The notes: generated by a model from the sequence alone, not told the origin. 5,726 bases of DNA from DATJQF01 sp035505995 (GCA_035505995.1 DATJQF010000244.1:1-5726), one strand, 5' to 3'; counted from the stretch's first letter, positions 1 to 5,726 are shown. Translations and numbers: made by a program.

Positions 1-3000
1 CAGACCAAAGGCAAGACCCCCTTCATTTTCTACGAAGGGCCGCCTTCAGCCAATGGCAAGCCCGGGATCCATCATGTGATGGCGCGCACCATCAAGGATA
101 TCTTCTGCCGCTACCGGACGATGAAAGGATTTTACGTCCACCGGAAAGCAGGATGGGATACGCATGGCCTGCCGGTGGAGATCGCCGTGGAGAAAAACCT
201 GGGGATCACCAAGGAGGATATCGGGAAAACGATCTCGGTAGAGGAATACAACAAAGAATGCCGCCGGGAAGTGATGAAATTCAAGGACCTGTGGGATGAC
301 CTGACGGTAAAAATGGGATACTGGCTGAACCTGGATGATCCTTACATCACCTTTGATAATAAATACATCGAAAGCGTCTGGTACCTGCTCAGCAGGCTGT
401 ATGAAAAAGGGCTGCTCTATGAAGGCTATTCGATCCAGCCTTTCTCGCCGGCCGCCGGCACCGGGCTGAGCACCCACGAGCTGAACCAGCCGGGCGCGTA
501 CAAGACCGTCAAGGACTTTACCGTGGTGGCACAGTTTAAAGTGGTGCGGGACGAACGGTCGGAATTCCTCTTCCGGGATATTTTCGGCGACCTTTATTTC
601 CTTGCCTGGACCACCACTCCCTGGACCCTGCCTTCCAACACCGGCCTGGCGGTAGGGAAAGACATTTCCTATGTCCTGGTCAAGACTTACAATCCCTATA
701 CTTTCCAGGAAGAAACCGTGATCCTCGCGAAAGACCTCATCGGGCAGTATTTCAATGAAAAATGCGCGGGGATGGATCTGGAAGAGTATCACGAAGGGCA
801 GAAGAATATCCCCTACCAGGTAGCCGGCGAATTCAAAGGCTCCGAACTTGAGGGGATCCGTTTCGAACAGCTGCTTCCCTACGCCCGCCCCGACGACGGC
901 GATCCCTTCCGGGTGGTCCCGGGAGATTTTGTGACCACCGATGAAGGCACCGGGATCGTCCATATAGCGCCGAGCTTCGGCGCCGACGACTTCCGCGTTG
1001 GGAAACAATACGGCCTCGGCTCTCTCACCCTGGTGGACCGGCAGGGAAAATTCACGGAGCAGATGGGAGAATTTGCCGGGCGGTATGTCAAGGTGGAATA
1101 TGACGATCATTTCGACCCGGAGAAAGACACGCCCGTGGATGTGGAACTGATCGTCAAACTGAAAAAAGAAAACAAAGCCTTTAAATCGGAAAAATACGAG
1201 CATTCCTACCCGCACTGCTGGCGCACCGACAAGCCCATCCTCTATTACCCGCTGGATTCCTGGTTCATCCGGACCACGGCCTACCGCGATCAGATGATCT
1301 CCCTGAACAACACGATCCGGTGGAAACCGGAAGCCACGGGCAGCGGGCGGTTCGGGAACTGGCTGGAGAATGTGGTCGACTGGAACCTTTCCCGGTCCCG
1401 GTTCTGGGGGACGCCCCTCCCGATCTGGGGGACCAAAGACAAATCGTACGAGATCTGCATAGGCTCTGTCGGACAACTGAAAGAAGAAATTGAAAAATCG
1501 GTCAGGGCCGGGTTCATGAAAGAGAATCCCCTGGCGAGATTCATCCCGGGCGACACGTCTCCCGCCAACTATGAGACCTTCGACCTGCACCGGCCGTTCG
1601 TGGATGAGATCGTGCTGGTATCCCCCGACGGCCGCGAAATGTTCCGCGAGCCCGACCTGATCGATGTCTGGTTCGATTCGGGGGCCATGCCCTACGCGCA
1701 ATACCATTATCCCTTTGAAACCTCGCAGCCGCTGGAATCCTATTACCCGGCCGACTTCATTGCCGAAGGCGTTGACCAGACCCGAGGCTGGTTCTATACC
1801 TTGCATGCCATCTCCGCCATGCTTTTTGACTCGGTCTCTTTCCGCACCTGCGTTTCAAACGGGCTGGTGCTGGATAAGGACGGGAATAAGATGTCGAAGC
1901 GCCTGGGAAATGCCATCGACCCGTTCGAGACCATTCAAACCTATGGTCCCGACGCCACGCGGTGGTATCTTATCACCAACTCGCAGCCCTGGGATAACCT
2001 GAAATTCGATCTCGACGGGGTGGGCGAAGTGCAGCGTAAATTCTTTGGCACGCTGTACAATACCTATGCGTTCTTCGCCCTGTATGCCAATATCGACGGG
2101 TTCAGGTACCATGAGCCGGAGATCCCTCAGGTGCAGCGGCCCGAGCTGGACCGCTGGATCCTTTCCGAGCTGAACACGCTGGTCCGGCAGGCGGATGAAT
2201 ACTACAGCGACTATGAACCCACCAAAGCCGGAAGGGCGATCGCCGACTTCGTGGATGCGCACCTGAGCAACTGGTATGTGCGCCTCTCCCGGCGCAGGTT
2301 CTGGAAAGGCGACTATTCAACGGATAAGATCTCGGCCTACCAGACGCTATACACCTGCCTGGAAACGCTGGCCCGGCTGATGGCGCCCATCGCTCCCTTC
2401 TTCGCGGAACGGATCTATACCGATCTGAATGATGGCTCCAGGAAGAATAAGGAGGAATCCGTGCATCTGACCGCTTTTCCCGCATTTGATCCTTCCCTCA
2501 TTGATAAGGACCTCGAAGAAAGGATGGAGCTCGCCCAGCAGATCTCGTCGATGGTGCTGTCGCTCCGCAAAAAGACCAATATCCGGGTAAGGCAGCCGTT
2601 GAACCGGATCCTGGTCCCGCTGCTGAACGATCACCTGAAAGAAACGCTCGAAGCCGTGAAAAACCTGGTCCTTTCAGAGGTCAATGTGAAGAATATCGAA
2701 TATATCCACGATACGGCGGGCATCCTGGTAAAAAAGATCAAGCCGGACTTCAAAACGCTCGGACCGAAATACGGCAAGCAGATGAAAACGATCAATGAGA
2801 TCCTGAAAAGCTGGGATCAGGGATTGATCAATGATTTCGAGCAGCAAGGGCAGCACACCCTGGTAATCGACGGCCAGCCGGTGTTGATCCGGCTGCAAGA
2901 TGTTGAGATCCAATCGGATGACCTTCCCGGTTTTCATACGGCGGCCATGGGTTCGCTGGTGGTTGCCCTGGATACAACGATCACTCCGGAGCTCCGGGAA

Positions 3001-3276
3001 GAAGGTATTGCCCGGGAGCTCATCAACCGGATCCAGAATCTGAGAAAAGAAAAAGGCTTCGAAGTCACCGATAAAATCAGCGTGGAGTTGCTGGCGCACA
3101 GCGAAATAAATTTAGCAATTGAAAATAATTTACTTTATATTTGCAGCGAAATTCTGGCACCCTCATTCCGGATCGTGCCCAAAATAGATTCCCCCGACAA
3201 GGAATCGATCGATCTAACGGATACGATATCAACAGAAATACTGATCCAAAGGATCGAAAGCAAAAAGACGACATGA
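1..3276 (+). CDS. ileS: Isoleucyl-tRNA synthetase, type 2 (5'-truncated by window edge)
   Basis: Class I aminoacyl-tRNA synthetase that charges tRNA-Ile in the cytoplasm and hydrolyses mischarged Val-tRNA. The frame is open from base 1, so the start lies upstream; 1091 residues are visible and, by comparison with the family, roughly 35-50 are missing. Visible residues in order: HIGH-type ATP motif as G-I-H-H (22-25), preceded by EGPPSANGKP; CP1 editing domain with WTTTPWTLPSNT (203-214) and GTGIVHIAPSFGADD (316-330); WNLSRSRFWG (461-470); DVWFDSG (555-561); EGVDQTRGWFY (589-599); KMSKR loop (630-634); helical anticodon-binding domain about 700-860; and a C-terminal domain of the DUF5915 kind. 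There is no C-terminal cysteine zinc finger. These traits and KMSKR fit the eukaryote-like type 2 enzymes common in Bacteroidota. No frameshift was seen. The last 170 bases are noticeably more AT-rich than the rest. The identification is very secure. Confidence 0.98.
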   Translation, partial: QTKGKTPFIFYEGPPSANGKPGIHHVMARTIKDIFCRYRTMKGFYVHRKAGWDTHGLPVEIAVEKNLGITKEDIGKTISVEEYNKECRREVMKFKDLWDDLTVKMGYWLNLDDPYITFDNKYIESVWYLLSRLYEKGLLYEGYSIQPFSPAAGTGLSTHELNQPGAYKTVKDFTVVAQFKVVRDERSEFLFRDIFGDLYFLAWTTTPWTLPSNTGLAVGKDISYVLVKTYNPYTFQEETVILAKDLIGQYFNEKCAGMDLEEYHEGQKNIPYQVAGEFKGSELEGIRFEQLLPYARPDDGDPFRVVPGDFVTTDEGTGIVHIAPSFGADDFRVGKQYGLGSLTLVDRQGKFTEQMGEFAGRYVKVEYDDHFDPEKDTPVDVELIVKLKKENKAFKSEKYEHSYPHCWRTDKPILYYPLDSWFIRTTAYRDQMISLNNTIRWKPEATGSGRFGNWLENVVDWNLSRSRFWGTPLPIWGTKDKSYEICIGSVGQLKEEIEKSVRAGFMKENPLARFIPGDTSPANYETFDLHRPFVDEIVLVSPDGREMFREPDLIDVWFDSGAMPYAQYHYPFETSQPLESYYPADFIAEGVDQTRGWFYTLHAISAMLFDSVSFRTCVSNGLVLDKDGNKMSKRLGNAIDPFETIQTYGPDATRWYLITNSQPWDNLKFDLDGVGEVQRKFFGTLYNTYAFFALYANIDGFRYHEPEIPQVQRPELDRWILSELNTLVRQADEYYSDYEPTKAGRAIADFVDAHLSNWYVRLSRRRFWKGDYSTDKISAYQTLYTCLETLARLMAPIAPFFAERIYTDLNDGSRKNKEESVHLTAFPAFDPSLIDKDLEERMELAQQISSMVLSLRKKTNIRVRQPLNRILVPLLNDHLKETLEAVKNLVLSEVNVKNIEYIHDTAGILVKKIKPDFKTLGPKYGKQMKTINEILKSWDQGLINDFEQQGQHTLVIDGQPVLIRLQDVEIQSDDLPGFHTAAMGSLVVALDTTITPELREEGIARELINRIQNLRKEKGFEVTDKISVELLAHSEINLAIENNLLYICSEILAPSFRIVPKIDSPDKESIDLTDTISTEILIQRIESKKTT
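3136..3143 (+). promoter_or_regulatory. Possible Bacteroidota -7 promoter element inside the ileS 3' end
   Basis: TATATTTG matches the Bacteroidota -7 consensus TAnnTTTG exactly and lies in an AT-rich island (about 3103-3145) within otherwise GC-rich coding DNA. The -33 partner is poor: a TTG at 3119-3121 is only 14 bases upstream, and a TTTA at 3111-3114 is 21 bases upstream. A transcript from here would begin near 3150 and would have to pass the terminator at 3268-3302 to reach the next gene. It could simply be chance in AT-rich sequence. Confidence 0.2.
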
Positions 3277-3302
3277 AAGCAATTTCTGTCGTAATTTTTT
3301 TT
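3268..3302 (+). terminator. Intrinsic terminator after ileS, overlapping its stop codon
   Basis: The inverted repeat ACGACA/TGTCGT (3268-3273 with 3287-3292) continues inward as GAAA/TTTC (3275-3278 with 3283-3286), closed by a GCAA tetraloop of the stable GNRA class (3279-3282). This gives a 10-bp stem with one bulged T at 3274, which is the first base of the ileS TGA. AA and then eight T follow at 3295-3302. Only four of the ten pairs are G-C, so the stem is moderate and some read-through into the next gene is plausible. Confidence 0.7.
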
Positions 3303-3344
3303 AGGGAGAGAACAAAGTAGGGCTGATTCATAATTCTCACGACG

Positions 3345-4019
3345 ATGAAAACTACCAAGAAACCCGTTGCTAAAAAGGCGGCACCGGCAAAGAAAGCAGC
3401 GGTAAAACCAAAGCCGCTTGCAGCAAAAACATTGAAAGCTGTTTCCGCATCCGCCAGGAAAGCCGCTCCTGCCAAAGCCAGGCCGGTCACTACCGGCAAA
3501 GCGAAGCCCGCCGTAAAAAAAGCAGTTCCGGTTCCCGTTAAGAAAGCGAGCGCCGTCAAGGCCCCGGTGAAGAAAGCGGTCGTGGCCGCAAAGAAAGCCC
3601 CGGTCCGGAAGGCTCCGGTGAAAAAAGCGACCCCTCCGGCGGTTAAAAAAGCCCCGTCGAAAAAACCGGCTCCCGCGAAGGCGAAAAAGGCGGTGACATC
3701 CCCGGCGAAAGCCCCGGTGAAAAAAGCCGCTTCGGTAGCGGTAAAGAAGGCAACTGCCAGAAAGCCGGCGCCCCCCGTCGTTAAAAAGTCTGCGCCAAAG
3801 GCTGCTGTTCCGGGCAAAAAAGCTCCGGTGAAGAAAACCGCCCCGGCCCCGGTGAAAAAAGTCGCTCCGGCACCCGTGAAGAAAACAGCTCCGGCCCCGG
3901 TGAAAAAAGTCGCTCCGGCGCCCGTGAAGAAAACCGCTCCGGCCCCGGTGAAAAAAGTCGTCCCGGCGCCTGTGAAAAAAGCGGCTCCCGCTCCTGTGTC
4001 CAAGGCAAAACCGGCCGGC
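3345..4019 (+). other. Region encoding H1-like low-complexity basic domain
   Basis: Encodes residues 1-225 of the DksA-like protein. The first 160 residues are irregular mixtures of KKA, KKAP, PVKK and AKK motifs; the remainder is the ordered octapeptide array listed separately. Lysine pairs recur every few residues, separated by Ala, Pro and Val, a pattern that favours an extended, highly charged chain. The DNA is rich in A5-A7 runs alternating with GC-rich Ala/Pro codons. The domain contains no hydrophobic core, signal peptide or membrane segment, so it is expected to stay in the cytoplasm. Confidence 0.85.
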
Positions 4020-4454
4020 CAGAAGAAAGAGAAATCCTCCGGCGAAAAGACCCGGTACACCGATGAGGAATTGGAAGAATTCCGCCAGATCATCATCGAG
4101 AAGCTTGAAAAGGCGCGCAACGACCTGGCCCTGCTGACCGAATCGTATACGATCAGCAACGATCACGACACCAACGATACTTCTCCTACCTTCAAGGTGC
4201 TGGAAGAAGGCTACCAGGTGTTCTCCAAGGAAGAGAACAGCAAGTTCGCCGCCCGGCAGTCAAAGTTCATCAAGGCCCTCGAGAATGCCCTGATCCGGAT
4301 CGAAAATAAAACCTACGGGATCTGCCGTGTAACCGGCAAGCTGATCCCGAAGGCCCGGCTGAAAGTGGTGCCGCATGCCACGCTGAGCATTGAAGCCAAG
4401 CGCCAGCAGGTGACTATCACGGTGCCTCCTCCCACGGTTCCATCGGCTGTATGA
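3345..4454 (+). CDS. TraR/DksA-family protein with long histone H1-like Lys/Ala/Pro-rich N-terminal tail
   Basis: 369 residues in two parts. Residues 1-225 contain only K, A, P, V, T, S, R, G and L after the initiator Met: no acidic, aromatic or cysteine residue until Q226 and E229. This strongly basic, probably disordered tail resembles histone H1 tails and bacterial H1-like proteins. Residues about 238-352 are a TraR/DksA domain: helix (240-272), a turn with DTNDTS (275-280), a second helix (about 291-326), then YGIC...RL...PHATLS in the zinc-finger position. Only C327 of the four expected ligands remains; T330, S348 and A351 occupy the other positions at the correct C-x2-C-x17-C-x2-C spacing. 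DksA-family proteins insert a coiled coil into the RNA polymerase secondary channel; that role here is inference, as is DNA or RNA binding by the tail. The ATG is chosen because an in-frame TGA lies at 3324 and no better start intervenes; no Shine-Dalgarno sequence is evident. The stop overlaps the lspA start. A plain Bacteroidota member of this family is roughly 125 residues, so the tail is an addition. Confidence 0.92.
   Translation: MKTTKKPVAKKAAPAKKAAVKPKPLAAKTLKAVSASARKAAPAKARPVTTGKAKPAVKKAVPVPVKKASAVKAPVKKAVVAAKKAPVRKAPVKKATPPAVKKAPSKKPAPAKAKKAVTSPAKAPVKKAASVAVKKATARKPAPPVVKKSAPKAAVPGKKAPVKKTAPAPVKKVAPAPVKKTAPAPVKKVAPAPVKKTAPAPVKKVVPAPVKKAAPAPVSKAKPAGQKKEKSSGEKTRYTDEELEEFRQIIIEKLEKARNDLALLTESYTISNDHDTNDTSPTFKVLEEGYQVFSKEENSKFAARQSKFIKALENALIRIENKTYGICRVTGKLIPKARLKVVPHATLSIEAKRQQVTITVPPPTVPSAV
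3825..4016 (+). repeat. In-frame tandem array: eight 24-bp units (PVKKxAPA) with a 48-bp higher-order period
   Basis: Eight consecutive octapeptides, residues 161-224: PVKKTAPA, PVKKVAPA, PVKKTAPA, PVKKVAPA, PVKKTAPA, PVKKVVPA, PVKKAAPA, PVSKAKPA. T and V forms alternate, and the DNA does too (AAGAAAAC for KKT, AAAAAAGTC for KKV), so the real unit is 48 bp. Copies at 3825-3872, 3873-3920 and 3921-3968 differ at only a few bases; the last two octads are more diverged. This suggests recent duplication by slippage or unequal recombination, always keeping frame. Confidence 0.93.
4451..4454 (+). promoter_or_regulatory. ATGA start-stop overlap coupling lspA to the DksA-like gene
   Basis: The TGA stop of the DksA-like gene (4452-4454) shares bases with the ATG of lspA (4451-4453). 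No Shine-Dalgarno sequence precedes the ATG, so ribosomes finishing the upstream gene probably reinitiate here. The overlap itself is seen directly; coupling is inferred from the arrangement. Confidence 0.7.
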
Positions 4455-5104
4455 TCAAATCACCCTTGAAAAAGGCATTCATCATCATCCTCGGGGTCAT
4501 TATCCTCGATCAGGCCATCAAATTCTGGGTTAAATCCACCATGCTCCTGGGAGAGCCTCACCGTGTCCTCGGGAACTGGTTCTTCATCCACTTCACGGAA
4601 AACGAAGGAATGGCGTTCGGCATGTCGCTGGGCGGGAACTTCGGAAAGCTTTTCCTGAGCCTGTTCCGGATCGTTGCCGTGATCATCCTTTCCTGGTGGC
4701 TATACCGGATCACCCGCAGGAAAGTCCCCACCGGGCTCATCGTCAGCATCTCCCTGATCATCGCCGGAGCACTGGGAAACATCATCGACAGCGCGTTTTA
4801 CGGGCTGCTCTTCAGCGAAAGCACCGGGATGCAGGTGGCGCAGTTCCTGCCGCCCGGGGGCGGATATGCAGGATTCCTGCACGGGAGGGTGGTGGACATG
4901 CTCTACTTCCCGATACTCCGCACCCATTTTCCCTCCTGGGTGCCCGTTTGGGGCGGTGATGAGTTTGTGTTTTTCAGGCCGGTCTTCAACATCGCCGATT
5001 CTTCCATCACCACCGGGGTGCTGCTGCTGATCTTCTTCCAGAAAAGGTTCTTCCGTAAACAAGAGGAGGAGGTCCCGGCCGGACCGGCAGGCCCTTCTAT
5101 TTGA
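4451..5104 (+). CDS. lspA: Lipoprotein signal peptidase (signal peptidase II)
   Basis: Inner-membrane aspartyl protease that removes the signal peptide from diacylglyceryl-modified prolipoproteins after Lgt; family A8, the target of globomycin. The 217 residues show four likely membrane segments: about 7-27, 66-87, 93-112 and 180-198. Conserved blocks are LDQAIKFW (19-26), the NEGMAF motif near residue 52, AGALGNIIDS with catalytic D113, and FNIADS with catalytic D183. The two aspartates are 70 residues apart, against about 18-19 in E. coli and Pseudomonas, because of extra sequence around residues 119-143 and 157-175; similar expansions are, from memory, usual in Bacteroidota LspA. The C-terminus is a short charged tail (KRFFRKQEEE). 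The start is fixed by the ATGA overlap with the upstream gene. The 3' end overlaps the convergent peptidase gene by 8 bases. Identification is very secure. Confidence 0.97.
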   Translation: MIKSPLKKAFIIILGVIILDQAIKFWVKSTMLLGEPHRVLGNWFFIHFTENEGMAFGMSLGGNFGKLFLSLFRIVAVIILSWWLYRITRRKVPTGLIVSISLIIAGALGNIIDSAFYGLLFSESTGMQVAQFLPPGGGYAGFLHGRVVDMLYFPILRTHFPSWVPVWGGDEFVFFRPVFNIADSSITTGVLLLIFFQKRFFRKQEEEVPAGPAGPSI

Positions 5105-5726
5105 CCCGGATCGGCTTTCCCACCCGGAGTAGGGCATTCGGCTTGATCTTGTTCAGCGCACAGATCTCCTTCACCGTCGTATGGTTCTTTTGTGCGATCT
5201 TCCCGAGCGTATCCCCCGACCGGATGGTATAATATACTGCATGCCCGTCGTAAGTGGCGGGATAGAACATCTTCTTGCAGATCGAAAAAGTGTCGCAGAT
5301 CAGCTTCTGCTGGTCATAATTGATCATGCGGAGCGGATCCAGGGGAAGGTCCTTATAACGGATCTCAAAATGAAGATGCGGAGCGCGGCTTCTTCCGGTG
5401 GATCCGCCTAACCCGATAAATTCCCCCGAACGGACCACCTGGTTGTTCAGCACCAGGATCTTGGAAAGGTGCGCGTAGTAGGTCTCCAGGCCATTGTAAT
5501 GCCTCAGGATCACCAGGTTGCCGAACCCCCCGTGGTTATACCTGGCGTACCGCACCACGCCGTCGAAAGCCGCCCGGACCGAATCCCCTTTATTGAGGTC
5601 GATATCCAGTCCTTTATGCGTGTAGGTGAAGCCGCGGTACAGCTTGCCAATGCGGGGCATCGTGAACTGACGGTCGCCCGTCAGCAGGCAGATCAGCGTA
5701 TCCCTGACCGAATCCTTTTTGAGGAT
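5097..5726 (-). CDS. M23-family metallopeptidase with C-terminal LysM domain (5'-truncated by window edge)
   Basis: The frame is open to the window edge, with 209 residues visible. An internal Met (codon 5658-5660) is probably not the start, because 22 in-frame residues precede it and run on smoothly. Numbering from that Met, the M23 (lysostaphin/LytM-type) zinc site is complete: HKGLD gives H15 and D19, YYAH gives H64, and HLHFE gives H95 and H97. The glycine-rich FIGLGGSTGRS segment (81-91) is typical. Residues about 142-187 are one LysM domain (YYTIRSGDTLGKIAQ...) ending in VGKPIRVK, expected to bind peptidoglycan glycan strands. The likely role is cleavage of peptide cross-links in the cell wall, in the periplasm or at the outer membrane; any signal peptide would be outside the window. 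An intact active site argues against a degenerate EnvC/NlpD-type activator. The gene is convergent with lspA and shares its last 8 bases, so it belongs to a separate transcript. Confidence 0.93.
   Translation of the reverse strand: MLKKDSVRDTLICLLTGDRQFTMPRIGKLYRGFTYTHKGLDIDLNKGDSVRAAFDGVVRYARYNHGGFGNLVILRHYNGLETYYAHLSKILVLNNQVVRSGEFIGLGGSTGRSRAPHLHFEIRYKDLPLDPLRMINYDQQKLICDTFSICKKMFYPATYDGHAVYYTIRSGDTLGKIAQKNHTTVKEICALNKIKPNALLRVGKPIRVK

Noticed and set aside
76..81. GTG at 76 or ATG at 79 as the start of ileS
   Set aside because: The HIGH-type motif and the conserved EGPPSANGKP block lie upstream in the same open frame, so the gene starts before the window.
46..1806. Long open frame of 586 codons on the minus strand opposite ileS
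   Set aside because: It lies wholly opposite the conserved IleRS coding sequence and its translation shows no recognisable domain. Long antisense frames are expected in GC-rich genes with strong third-position bias.
3304..3310. GGGAGAG as a ribosome binding site for the DksA-like gene
   Set aside because: It ends 34 bases before the ATG, far outside the usual 5-12 base spacing, and Bacteroidota rarely rely on Shine-Dalgarno sequences.
3825..4016. CRISPR-like regular spacing
   Set aside because: The array is contiguous with no unique spacers, is in frame, and encodes PVKK octapeptides.
3077..4166. Two minus-strand open frames of about 340-360 codons opposite the DksA-like gene
   Set aside because: Their repetitive Phe/Gly/Ala or Arg/Gly/Phe translations are the reverse complement of the Lys/Ala/Pro repeats; lack of stops follows from the repeat, not from coding.
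5071..5088. GC-rich inverted repeat (GGTCC/GGACC) near the lspA 3' end as a bidirectional terminator
   Set aside because: The stem is only 5 bp, overlaps competing pairings, and no T tract follows on either strand.
5658..5660. ATG at this position as the true start of the M23 peptidase
   Set aside because: The frame continues open to the window edge, the preceding residues (LTGDRQFT) look like part of the same domain, and a secreted enzyme would need a signal sequence upstream.

Overview
The window holds four protein genes and looks like chromosomal housekeeping DNA from a member of the Bacteroidota, probably one with fairly GC-rich DNA (well above 50% by eye). The case for Bacteroidota rests on gene order (ileS, then a TraR/DksA-family gene, then lspA), a type-2 IleRS, an LspA with a long insert between its catalytic aspartates, and the absence of clear Shine-Dalgarno sequences. 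No RNA genes, insertion sequences, CRISPR arrays or phage genes were seen.

Layout. Bases 1-3276 (+) are most of ileS; its first few dozen codons lie before the window. A hairpin plus eight-T tract that contains the ileS stop codon (3268-3302) looks like an intrinsic terminator. After a 68-base gap comes a 369-residue protein (3345-4454, +) made of a 225-residue Lys/Ala/Pro/Val tail resembling histone H1, joined to a TraR/DksA domain that has lost three of its four zinc cysteines. Its stop codon overlaps the lspA start as ATGA, so lspA (4451-5104, +) is probably translationally coupled to it. On the opposite strand, converging with lspA and overlapping it by 8 bases, is a 5'-truncated M23 metallopeptidase with a C-terminal LysM domain (5097-5726, -).

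How they fit together. IleRS charges tRNA-Ile. The DksA-like protein is likely to act on RNA polymerase and/or the nucleoid. LspA removes signal peptides from prolipoproteins in the inner membrane. The M23-LysM protein is likely to cut or remodel peptidoglycan. The first three form a growth-related cluster; the fourth is a neighbouring envelope gene on the other strand.

Most worth a second look: the H1-like tail with its recently expanded 48-bp repeat fused to a zinc-less DksA domain, and the GXHH form of the HIGH motif in IleRS, a form linked in other bacteria to very strong mupirocin resistance. I found no clear sign of a wholly new multi-gene system.
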